A stretch of 64,000 nucleotides of DNA, from positions 124,001-188,000 of the forward strand of contig JAQGDQ010000002.1 in the NCBI GenBank assembly GCA_030141605.1. Direction: 5' to 3'. This document shows, piece by piece, positions 36,501 through 46,300 of this stretch; position 1 is the stretch's first letter; each line of letters starts with the position of its first letter. A program made the position numbers and the translations under genes. This stretch comes from Tubiluchus corallicola. Taxonomy: Eukaryota; Priapulida; Priapulimorpha; Priapulimorphida; Tubiluchidae. A model generated the notes under the pieces. It was not told where the DNA came from. It did not search any database and saw only the letters and a program-made list of their open reading frames with translations.

Positions 36501-39334
36501 TTTACATCACCATCAAGCTAAAACATGTTTGCACATTTTCATTTTGATTATTGTTAAATTACATGGCCATTTTTAAAGTATTAGTGTATTAATTCAGTGC
36601 AGAATTCCGTCACTGCCATGCAAATACTGACTAGGAAAATGGAGGACAGCTTCTGTAAAATAATTCTTACTCTTGGTGTTGCTTGTGTGGAAATATGGTC
36701 TTTAATAAAATTTTTTTTGCACGTTCATCAGCATGTTTTATCTCAGAATCAGATGCCACATGACATTTCTAATGATTCTGAATAATGAACACACAAGGCT
36801 AGTAAATGTTTAAATGGAGAGTTAGGCTTTTACCAGCAAAAACCACCGAAGCATGTTGTTTTGCTACTTCACACCTGCTACTGTGAAACAATTTATCAAT
36901 TCAGTTTGTAGACCATCACTTTAAATCTTCAAAAACTCAAATTCAATTGCTACATACTGTAAACTATTTTGCAATTGTGTGTACTATTTGTATAGCTGAT
37001 CTTGTCAATTCAAATCAGTTTTCTACTAAAGCTTCTACTAATTATTTTAGCATTGACTTTCACAAGTGATATGTAAATTGTACATAGTGCTGAAATTTTT
37101 AAGGTGCATTGGTTATAAAGTTAATTTTTACTATTAAAATAATTTTATTTTTATGTATTCAAGTTATTATAATTACCAGCACCCTTGGCATGAACCACCC
37201 TTTCAGGGATACGCTCCCTGTTGAAATGCGCCATCTCATCTTGGAAAACAAAGTCCTGCATGAGAAGAGGACCTCTCGGCCCTGCTGTCTGTATACATAG
37301 CTTGTCTCCAATTGGTGCACCAGTACTGGTTGTCAGCTGGTCTCTGGCCTAAACAATTTCATCAAAATGTTTAGGATAAAAACCAAGGTCTTTGTGAATG
37401 CACAGGTTGTACTTACGTGGGCTCAAGTGCTTACCAAGAGACGTATTTATGTGAAACACCAATTTCAGAAAAATACACTTTGGTCAGCTAGGTCTTAAAT
37501 TGCTTATAAGCATTCTTCCATTGTCTGATAAATTTCAGAATGCGTGCAACTTATAATTAAACAACTGTTGCAAATTTATGGTACAAAGTATAAATATGAT
37601 ACATCAATAGAAAGCCTTTTCTTGATCTATGCTTATCCACCATATTAAAAAGACACCTCATAATAAAATTTGTATCATCCTAGGACTCCATAGTCTCCAA
37701 TTTAACTGGAATCGACTTTTAGTACAGTACTGGTCTACAGTGAATATTTACTATCTGTTGATATGCTGTAAACCGAGCAGGTGAATTTTGTTTTAACAGC
37801 GGAAAATGAGAATTACTGTTAATTAAGCGTATTGTTAGGATTAGCTGTCACCTTGATATTTAATACCTGAAATTGTCAATTTACAGGTAGCATAATCATT
37901 TCAAGCATTTTTTGGCTACAGAGACATGTTTAACATAAAGATTAATGAATTTGGTGAAAATGTAGAAACCACCTGGTCTGAATTTAGCCTATTTTCAGTT
38001 AGAGCTCAATGCCTTAATGCCTCATTCTTTGCCTGCTCAATTTTTATGAATGACTGAAGTTGTCTATTGTCCGTGTGTGTTCTACTGACAAGATATTAAC
38101 AATTTCAATATTGCTTTTTTTCCTCTGCCTCTAGGTCTGTAAGTGAATAATTTAAGATGATATTATTATAGAAAGTTCTACAACTAGCAGCCTAGTGCTG
38201 AGAGTAATATTACTTTTATTTACCCAGCATAAAACGAACAAAGGTCACAGCAATTATGCAAACATTCATGCAGCTATCTGGTATTATTTTATCATCAGCT
38301 AAAGATAAATTTTGTGCAGATTGTACTTGTACATACTAAAACACACTCTTCAATATTAGTTTGAACAAAATATGCTGCTATTTTATAAAAAAATAAAGTT
38401 ACGTTTAATTTACACTTTAATAATAAAAGTTAATAATTTTTTTTAAATGTAATATAGCAACCAGACTATGAACAACCTTAACAACGCCTTTGTTTAAAAG
38501 ATCATTCTTATTCATGAAGCATTGCAAAGTTATGCCATACTTATCAAGCTTTTTAACTCAACATTGATCATCATATAATTTACGAACTTTCGATAAACGT
38601 TCCATAAGAACGCTGAATAACCATGATTTTTTGTAAACTTGTTCTCACAAACTAAATGATAAATCGGGTCCCAAATCACCAGACAAAGATGAAACAAAGC
38701 AAATTTTTTAGGTGTAAAAGCAAAAATGTCTAAATCACCATTCTGGCACATTCAGACTAGTGAGTTTTCTGTCGCAAGTATTCTTTTTGCTAGCAAACTG
38801 CAAGTTACTGTCACGAAATTATTGCAAATTCTCTGACAATTAATGCTGTGATTAGACTTCTTGCGAGCCACAGTCTAATGTGAACGCCTAGGCAAATTGC
38901 TCTCGACACCTCTTCAGCTCACACTTACTGTCACAGAGTTTTGGTCTCTAGTTTGAAAATGCTTGCAAGTTACTTGATGAGAAAAGTCGCTATTATGAAT
39001 GCGCCATTAGGAACATTGTAGAGCATAGATAGAAGCAGTTCACGCACTCTATAAATCTGCCACTGTATATAGTTAATAACCAGTAAAAAGGATAAAGCAA
39101 CTCAGTCACTCACAGTTAACACTGACTATTTCAGTATTTGCTAGTATCAGCTAATTTACATTACATACGTAACTAGGTGACTAACGTTTCGCAAATACCA
39201 AACCTTGTATCTATAATTTATGCACAAGATACCCTTATGGTAATTCTCGCTGTAACATAAGATACTTTGGTTAATACCCTTTTAGTTTCAGCAAACTCCT
39301 TCAACTGATTCGCTGCTCTGTCTCGGCCTGCCAT
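24527..39334 (-). CDS. CAT: Catalase, complete, 11 coding exons
   Basis: Haem catalase, 2 H2O2 to 2 H2O + O2. Coding exons in transcript order: 39334-39278 (ATG 39334-39332), 37348-37177, 35465-35355, 30453-30323, 29406-29356, 28192-28013, 27870-27679, 27245-27093, 26149-26014, 25724-25573, 24700-24527 (stop TGA). All introns are GT-AG; the total of 1509 nt gives 502 residues. Catalytic His72 lies in [14 protein letters not shown] and Asn145 in VGNNTPIFF. The proximal haem ligand Tyr355 lies in [14 protein letters not shown] with Arg351, all at a constant -3 offset from human numbering. The protein ends [19 protein letters not shown] then DKYKSVSAF. It is about 22 residues shorter than human catalase at the C-terminus and has no SKL- or ANL-type tail. 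The introns are long (up to 4.9 kb) and carry several transposons. Confidence 0.96.
24771..25460. mobile_element. Decayed Tigger/pogo relative in a catalase intron
   Basis: The left end CAGTAGTCGCCACTTAA follows a TA and matches the ends of the 3380-4732 element. A degraded right end, GTGGCAACTAATG near 25447-25459, resembles the reverse complement of the same terminus. Inside, the + frame 25162-25254 reads [20 protein letters not shown], which resembles the N-terminal helix-turn-helix start of Tigger/CENP-B transposases, and then stops. The right boundary and its TA are uncertain. Confidence 0.55.
26611..26845. repeat. Diverged tandem duplication, period 140 bp
   Basis: The block beginning AACTAAAAAA at 26611 recurs at 26751 (GCTTTCAATGTAAGTAT, then ...GTCACATA...TTAGAACAGCA in both). 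The second copy is shorter, and the copies differ at scattered bases. It lies within the catalase intron 26150-27092; no coding potential was seen. Confidence 0.7.
28907..29031 (+). repeat. TTAGGG-core dispersed repeat, copy 2
   Basis: It begins AGTTTACACTTCCTCACACA, then AAGAAATTAGTTCGGGAATA, a run of perfect and degenerate TTAGGG units, then GGGTATTTAAATTGC and GGAGAATTGTAAATGCTTCC. Block order matches copies at 15431-15560 and 59733-59868. It lies in the catalase intron 28193-29355. Confidence 0.75.
30568..30681. repeat. Long near-palindrome (about 55-bp arms) in a catalase intron
   Basis: The left arm runs AATTTATGCAAGAAAA ... TAGACATAAC ... TTTAAATAACACT and the right arm is its reverse complement with a few mismatches and small indels. 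The arms meet at ATATATACATATA with almost no loop. It lies in intron 30454-35354 of catalase, about 115 bases upstream (in transcript sense) of exon 30453-30323. It could be a foldback element or a long hairpin RNA. Confidence 0.8.
30967..31422. mobile_element. Short TA-flanked inverted-repeat element (Tigger/mariner-like MITE)
   Basis: The left end is TAGTCAACCTCGGGTAT and the right end, on the other strand, CAGTCAACCTTGGATAT. TA flanks both sides (30965-30966 and 31423-31424). Internal motifs of the type CTTATAAGGGAC recur near both ends as subterminal repeats. The TIR style (CAGTCAACCT) is that of Tigger and related Tc1/mariner elements. The 456-bp body has no recognisable transposase. 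Confidence 0.75.
31860..33330 (-). pseudogene. LINE fragment: APE endonuclease to RT motif A, inverted part
   Basis: Reading the minus strand from 33330 down: an endonuclease C-terminal segment STFDLILAS...[18 protein letters not shown] (about 33105-32955, one in-frame stop), an RT N-terminal segment [14 protein letters not shown]...DIDGCHP in the frame 32341-32090, and RT motif [21 protein letters not shown] at about 31940-31862. The order is that of an APE-type non-LTR retrotransposon (CR1/jockey-like). Stops and frameshifts make it dead. It lies in the large catalase intron 30454-35354, in the transcript sense. Confidence 0.72.
33860..35030 (+). pseudogene. LINE fragment: RT C-terminus and tail, forward part
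   Basis: Plus-strand pieces: [20 protein letters not shown] (about 34090-34155), then [10 protein letters not shown] and [16 protein letters not shown] (about 34260-34365), and [20 protein letters not shown] (about 34830-34900). They match the order in LINE proteins of HLG-x-x-x-D/N-x-x-x-x-W, the EYA-x-x-x-W/VQ-x-x segment, and the C-terminal Cys/His knuckle. Several stops and frame changes interrupt it. It directly abuts the inverted 5' fragment of 31860-33330. Confidence 0.72.
36110..36292 (+). pseudogene. Tc1/mariner-like transposase C-terminal relic
   Basis: The frame reads [20 protein letters not shown] then [12 protein letters not shown] and a stop. This resembles the end of Tc1/mariner-type transposases (a W-x-x-I helix, then an N/K-G-G-H-x-x-Y-like terminus). 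The catalytic residues and ends of the element were not found. It lies in the catalase intron 35466-37176, in antisense. Confidence 0.4.
37349..39277 (-). other. First catalase intron
   Basis: This AT-rich intron follows the short first coding exon ([19 protein letters not shown]). No exon, repeat or known element was recognised in it. The open frames are short and antisense or low in complexity. Confidence 0.5.
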
Positions 39335-40704
39335 TTTCTTTCAAAAAAGTAATATGCAGCAAACAACTTAAGTTTAAGCCAGATTAAGTTTACACTACGC
39401 CACACCGACGAACTAAACCACTTCAAGCTCCAACAACAGAGTGGCCTAGACTTTTCTACCCTGGACAGCAAATTAGAATTTGCAGCAAATCACTTCGGCG
39501 TGCCGCGTTATACACTGTAAACAACAGTGCAAGGACGTACAGCATGCGATACACAAATGACTTGTGGCGCCACCCGTTTTTTCTTTTTTATATATACGTG
39601 TAAAAGTAGTGTATTTTCTTTTTAACATATAATTTGCAGTACGGTGAGTTCCTGTGTAACGCACAGCAGTCCAAACTGCAGCTGCACTTAACTGAAATAA
39701 AAACAGTCTAACATCATTACATCTTTGAAATGAAATTTACAAAGCAAATGATCATCTCCTTTGATCAATACATTTGTTCTGAGAGCAAGTATACAGTTAT
39801 ATTCAACAATAAATAAATAAATTAACAACATAATGCCACGATAAGCCCCATTGTGCATACATTGTTTCACATTAGTAAGACCTTTACTGCACAGTTTCAC
39901 AAAATTAAAACTGCAATATTTAGGTCTGGATTACAGGCCATCGTAAACTCAAATATAGTTAAATCAGATCTGTTTCAAAAAAATCTAACGGCAGTGCGCA
40001 AATGACTATAATTGTTGGCCACAAACGTAATGAGCATAAGCGTGCTATTTAGCGTGCTAAGTGTAGCGTGCTATTTAGCATGCTAAGTGTAGAGTGTGTC
40101 ATAAGTCATTGTACACTTTAATTTCTATTTTCTTTTTAAACTTTTCTCTTCTGAAAGGTTTATGTTCGTAGTTTTTGCACTCTTAATATTTAAAATATGT
40201 TGAATATATTGTATTGTCTTTTAGATCCCTGGTGGCACAAAGTGCTGAAATATGTATTGGAAAATAAAATCTATTTAGAAAAATTCCAGAACTATGTCAT
40301 GATATTAGTAATGCAAGTGTTAATCATTAGCAGATGCCCTTGAAGAAGGTAGCGGAAAAACGAAGCCTACCACTACCAGTACAGCAGTACTTTTCAGATT
40401 TTCGGCTAATTTGACTAAAAGAATTGCCGAAAATTTTACTTTATCCATATCTATTTTCAAGCATTTCGCTTTGTCTGTTACAAAAATATAGACGTAAAGT
40501 GTATAGTCACTTCTGAGACACTCCGTATAAATTATTAAAATTAATTAAATTAATAAGCACTATAAACTTGGCTTATTGATACATGACTCAAAGGAATAGT
40601 AAATACTACACAATATACTAGTAATAAATGCCGTTACAATTACAAAATAGCCCAGTGCTAAAAATATTATTACTTAGGTAGCTACATGAAGACTCAATAG
40701 CTAC
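39335..40704. other. Spacer upstream of catalase
   Basis: It contains the catalase 5' UTR and promoter region and the 3' UTR of the unrecognised gene downstream of 40705. A 26-bp direct repeat occurs twice at 40039-40064 and 40065-40090 (AGCGTGCTATTTAGCRTGCT). No TATA box position could be fixed and no gene was found. Confidence 0.4.
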
Positions 40705-42873
40705 TTAATATACTGCTTTGTGCTTCACACTGTATTTCCAGCTCCACTCTGACTGTGCAGAACGCTGCACAGCACTTACAATAAATAATACTTCTCTGGG
40801 GTATATAGTTATTTCTACAGGTGAAGCAGCAGAAACCAGCATATTCTCAACACTTAAAATGAAAGACAATAAGTACCCTCTTCCTGTATCACATGTATTA
40901 ATTGCTTCAAAGGTCACGCTGCCCCATGGGCTCAGATATTCTCGGTATAATATACACAAGCATCTATCCCGAACACTAGGCATGCAGTAAGATTGAGAAT
41001 TTTTCTGAAATACTGCACGCTTTTTTGCAAATACATTCGTTAGTGGCCACATGCTTGTGTGCTGTTTACCATGAGAAATGTCACACACACAAAGTTTCAA
41101 ATCAACAGTAGAATCCGCGCAGGTGGAAAATTGACTATATTCTGTCATGCGTTCAAATGATATCAATTCCATTGCTACACTGTTGTCATTTTCAGCTGCG
41201 AGGACTGAAGAAACAGAAACAAAGAAAATCGCATTTGTGCTGCCTGGTGTTGAAATGTGTAGATCAAATTCCAGTGTTAAACTGCCCTACAAAAAGAACT
41301 TTTGCTACTTATTATTGTTCAGAATACAGTCAAAACTGCACAGTAGCTACTGGTAATAGGTTGCAGTTGCAGATATAAATTAAGTGCAAACTTGTCACAC
41401 ATATTCTCATCTAGATCCACGTGTCAGGCTGTCAGTTGCATTTACACATAATAGTTTGTTGAAATTTCATTTGGTATTGATAGCTGCTACTGTCAGCTGT
41501 TGCTAAATAAAATTAAATTCGGCTTGAAAATTGAACATATCATGGCATATTTCAGTAACAATAGGTGATCCTATTACAAATAAAAAAGAAGTCATAGAAT
41601 ATTGGTGCCATCATCGTCGTTGTTGTTAACTGTTATTAATCACACTGCACTGCATTACAGTGTGATTAACAACGAGCGACATAAGAAGAAAATTAAACAC
41701 ACATTCTAACTATATAGTAAAAATAAAATTAATGACATTGACACAAAAAGAGATTAGAGGTCTACGGATTGTGCAGAATAAACAAAAAAAGTTTTAAGTT
41801 GGAACTTAAAATAATTGAGAAATGGACGCTGACGTAATGGAGGTGGCAAGTTGTTCCACAGATAAAAATAAATGACATAAATCTGGTATATCAAAACAAT
41901 AACACGTGTTGACTAAACCGCAAGACTTGAGGTGAGACATTTCCTACTACGATTCCTTACCACTGCTGCACTTTGTACAGTATTATTTGCATGAAATGTG
42001 TACTTTTGTATAAATTTATCCGCTTATGTTGTCAAACTGCCCAAAGTTTGACAAGTCCCAAATGATCTCGTATTTTTTGCCAAGCAGTTTTTATCTAAGG
42101 TAGTTGCCAAAAGGTTTTTTACTTACATTAATCCTTTTTTGATTTTGCCAGTGACATATATACATGATATAACGTAAAAGTGTCAATAACACAGGTGACG
42201 CCATTGGCAAATCTATAATTGATCTGGTGTAAGCTAATGTACAGACCAATAAAAATCTTAACAAGTTCATTTATTACAGATCTACCTGTTTGTAATGTTC
42301 ATGTACACTTTGAAAACTTTGTGCTACAAGTGGCTCACAGGATTTTGCAAAAGTTGCTGACTCTTTTTCCATCCTCTGTTGCATAACTAACATGCTATTC
42401 AGTTGTCCCAGTGCAAATTCTATAATAAAAATATCCGTTATAGTATTACTTGCTAGGAACTGTGACTTCCTGTGTCATCCTTACATTTCACTGTTCTCCA
42501 TATGCAAAGTGACTAAAAGCAACTCTCTAGTAAACCACTATATATCTCTCTGTGCTCTCACCACATGGTAGGGGCACAATGAGAAATGGTGAGATGTATT
42601 GGAATCAGAGGTGTGGACCATTGCACCTCACCATCTCTCATTGTACGCCCACTACACCTTATTAATTTTTTAAATGGTTTTACCTCTTGCAGTGCCATTA
42701 CTGCACCTCATCGAGCCTTCAATACTTTCCAATGTCCCCTCAACACACCTCACCACATCCCCAGATGGCTTACAACTGACAAGTCTTTCATCATTCCCAA
42801 ATAGCAAGTCCCACTTAGTAGTGTGTGCAGACGTGTATGAACAAAGAAAAGCAACTTTGTAATAAGCTTTCAA
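40705..42873 (-). CDS. Probable gene of unknown function, three phase-compatible exons (5' partial)
   Basis: Exons in transcript order: 42873-42684, 42419-42286, 41286-40705 (stop at 40707-40705). The junctions keep phase (1/2 then 0/0) and use GT donors and AG acceptors, giving 301 residues. The second exon encodes a helical, probably coiled-coil stretch (LNSMLVMQQRMEKESATFAK); the third is a 194-codon open exon with a hydrophobic beta-rich look (GYLLSFILSVENMLVSA). No family was recognised. No in-frame initiator ATG was found at the 5' side, so at least one exon is missing. The weak donor GTAGAT after 42286 and the absence of a homologue keep confidence moderate. It is sandwiched between catalase and the DUF229 gene, all on the same strand. 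Confidence 0.5.
41636..41669. repeat. Perfect 12-bp inverted repeat
   Basis: TTAATCACACTG (41636-41647) and its exact complement CAGTGTGATTAA (41658-41669) enclose a 10-base loop. It lies in the intron between the second and third exons of the unrecognised gene. It is too short to call a regulatory RNA. Confidence 0.75.
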
Positions 42874-42986
42874 CTGTAACGCCAAGACAAAGAATAAAAT
42901 TTTCCAAACCAATTCTAAACTTGGCTAGAGAATTTGTTCGATTCCCACTCCTAATAATGATTGGTAACGACTAACGAGTAGTCAAG

Positions 42987-42992
42987 CACGTG
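42987..42992. promoter_or_regulatory. Palindromic E-box CACGTG
   Basis: It lies 114 bases upstream (transcript sense) of the first visible exon of the unrecognised minus-strand gene, in the context GTCACGTGCT, with a CCAAT on the minus strand shortly after. It is suggestive of a bHLH-zip site in a promoter, but 6-mers of this kind occur by chance. Confidence 0.2.
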
Positions 42993-43354
42993 ACAAATAG
43001 AATGCTTGATTCCACTGGAAACTACCAAATTTAATTTTGAAAACCGAGGTAAAATACTATAGCCTTGTCACTTATACTACAAGTATTAAATTTTGGATAG
43101 ATAAACTTTGTACAAATATAATTCTGTGGCTACTAAATCAAATCCTGTACATAAACAAACTGCATTGTTAAAATGCGTTAGGTTAATCACTTTCAATCCA
43201 GTTTAAAAACTAATAAATTAAAGCTTCTATACTAAATCACATAGTGACTAAAATAAATACAGTTATAATAGTATCTGCACCAGTCCCCACAGAAAAGCAA
43301 TGTGTGCAGCTTCATCATTTTCGCCTGCAGTTTGCCATCTGTATTTTTTTCACT

Positions 43355-43360
43355 TTTATT
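43355..43360 (-). terminator. Polyadenylation signal AATAAA of the DUF229 gene
   Basis: TTTATT on the plus strand gives AATAAA on the minus strand, 11 bases after the proposed stop codon at 43373-43371. If used, the 3' UTR is very short; the signal also supports this being the terminal exon. Confidence 0.4.
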
Positions 43361-43370
43361 GCAAAAAAAT

Positions 43371-46300
43371 CTAAAGTTGCATTGCATCTTCAAGCTTAAT
43401 GATTTCACGACATAGACTGAGGCTATCAATCAACTTACAGACACACAGTTCATCATGATAATAATATTCAAATTTATAACCAAAAGCACCTGCTGCACAC
43501 ATCAACTATGGCTTTAAAAATAGTCTTCAAAAAGTTAAAAAATTGAATGAAGAATAAGCTAGATAACAGTTAAAGCAAATTACCAGCATAAACAATGTGT
43601 CTGGTGTCATTATTTGCCTGATTTTCATAGCCTTCACATATGCAAAGGTTTGGTGGAAGCCTTGGAATATCAGCACACGTTCTGTTTGGAGGAACAAGTA
43701 AAAATAAACCACTTGTGAATACGTGAAATTTAGCTGCAGTAGCAAGTCTTGACAAACTGGGTTTCTTGCCCGTTGCCAAATCTAGAAAAGTCATAACAGT
43801 GTGATGCAAATCAACCAAACTGACAAGACGATTCTGATTTGCTTTCAAATTCTCTGTTGCTTCAGTGCCTATTGTGTGTGCAACACTACTAGGTACAATA
43901 AAGAACAAAACTGGATTGTACATTTCAAGTCTTCCGCTACGTGATTTCACATATTCTCCATAAGTATTACCATGGTCGGAAAATATAATAGTAAGCACAT
44001 TATGCAGTTTTGAAACAAACTGTACATATTCTGCTAAGCTAGAGTCCAGTGTTTGAACACGAACGCCATAGTCATCATGAGCAACATTCGACGTGTAAAA
44101 TGACAAAAAAGGACGACCTGTACGAACAGATATGTTCTGATAGCTCATCAAGTAACGGAAAAAGTATTCATGTTGGTGTCTGCCATTATAACAAACTGAA
44201 TCAAGACCGTGAAAGGGATCAGGTTTCTCATTGATTCGAAGTACTTCACAGCTAGATAATGTCAAATCTATGCTGTCTATGGCTGCAGTGTCTAAAGATG
44301 CTTGAAATCTTTTCCACTTCTTAGCAAAACTTATTGACTTATTATGGACAGCCAAATCCTTCACAAGGCCCCATTCCCATTTCCAACATAAGTCTTCCAA
44401 CCACAACGTCCTGTAGCCATGCTGCTTAAATGGCTTGAACATTGCACCAATGTCTAGCGGTCGAACTGGCATACCTTGAACACTGTGGTATTTCTCATTT
44501 ACGTTTAAAATGCCAGAAAACAAAGCCTGTAAAGATTCATAAGTTCTGCTTTTTACACTTTGCACCAAAGAGTAATCTAGAATTTTAGCAATAGACTTAA
44601 ATTGCATGTTGAGCCTTCGAAATTCACTGATAGTGCGTGGCAAAGAGCGGTAAAAATGATCACGAGAAAGCGAGTCGATCATAATAAAGTTAATGCTTAC
44701 AGGACTGTGAAGTCTACGCACTTTAGCTACGTTTAACTTCAAATTATCTGCATCAGTGAATGTTGGTGGAAGAAGGAGTAGCTGGGACGCCGTGGTTTGC
44801 TCAGGATAATCATATTCGTTAGCATCATTTTGCAATTCAGACTGTGACACTCGGCAGCGGATGATGCAGAAACCATAATGCGGTTTGGGAGATCCCAAAA
44901 GAAGTTGCTTATTAATTATGTGCTGAAGTTCCACCAGAGAAGAATAATTTTGAAATGACAGTGTTCCATTTGTAGGCTGTATGATGCCTAGTTGAATGCT
45001 GTCTTCACAAACTGTAGAATTACACGTGGCTTGATAGGATCCAAAACCCAGTTGCTATGCGAAAAGAAAACAGATTAAGTCACCATTATTGCTGTTTTGG
45101 CAAACAAAAAAAAACTGTAGGTCAAAATAATCCACTCTTTAAAACATTGAAAGGGAACACACTATTTTTTCAAAAATGACTGAAAGAATTATTACCACAC
45201 AAATACAATTTCGCATCCACGCCACTAGTTCTTCGCTGTTACATGCATTTCACAATTCACTAGTTAGACGGGCACTAGCCCCTGCATTTTGAAAATGCAT
45301 TATACAATAACAGGTACTGTACCTCTCAGTTCAGCTGATGCGCGAGTGCAGCAGTAAATTTGAAATTTGAATTTGTATCTTAAAACATGCCTAGTTTTAG
45401 TACAACACACTGAATATCTTACAGTAGCACTGTACTTCAATTTTTGCTTTCGCAAATATGTGCAGTTGAATAGAATATTCTTGCAGTTGAAAATTATGTT
45501 AGTTTGTGATGTCACCAAACAGCTCCCCCACCGTTAATTAAGTTTTAAACTACCATTTAATGATCAGAAACACTTTTGCAATATTAATTGTGCTAAAATG
45601 TATACTTTTTATCGGACGAAAATGGGGTAATATATGAAAAATCATCCTGTCTTCCTTTAAATAGTACTTTCACATAAAATTAGCAGACAATTACGACAGT
45701 TGTAACAACAAATTTTGCATACTATCAAAATTGCCTGTATTTCGATCATCGTTGACTGAAAATTTAAAAACTAAATCGAATGACTTTTTTGTAGGGATGC
45801 CCACTAAATATATTACCAGCTAACAACCACTGTAACTAGACACTAAAGTAAACAGGTTATCAGTTTAATTAGATCGACAATATACAATATGAAAACAGAA
45901 ATCTCAAGTCTTCCCCACACATACTTGCAAAAATACCAAATGCATGTTATCTTTGTAAAAAGTAAAAGATTTCAAAGACCAGTGAGCTTTTTTGGTATCA
46001 AAAAACTAGAGAGTGAAATCATTATTATCATTGCCAATCTATTCCACCAATACGTTGAGGCAAAAATAAGAAGCAAACAAGCTCATAAATGTGATTAGTA
46101 AGTCAAAGTCAGTGGCAGCAACAGCAGCAAGCCTAAAAACAGTTGTGAAGGACTTTTTAAAATCATTTATAAAACTGTTACAATTACCTTTAAATTTTTC
46201 TTCATGATTTTATGCTGGCAAAATGGTCTGGTAAACATATTATGCCATAGTGGTACCCTTGATGGCTTTTCTTCACTATTTAGGGACGTACTAACCCAGG

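Noticed and set aside
37109-37300. Plus-strand open frame in the catalase second exon
   Set aside because: It is antisense to the clearly conserved catalase exon 37348-37177.
40321-40420. GAAGAAGGTAGCGGAAAAACGAAGCC motif region, reminiscent of transposon tails or ribozyme cores
   Set aside because: No CTGATGA core, stems or flanking element structure could be found, so neither a hammerhead ribozyme nor a named element is supported.
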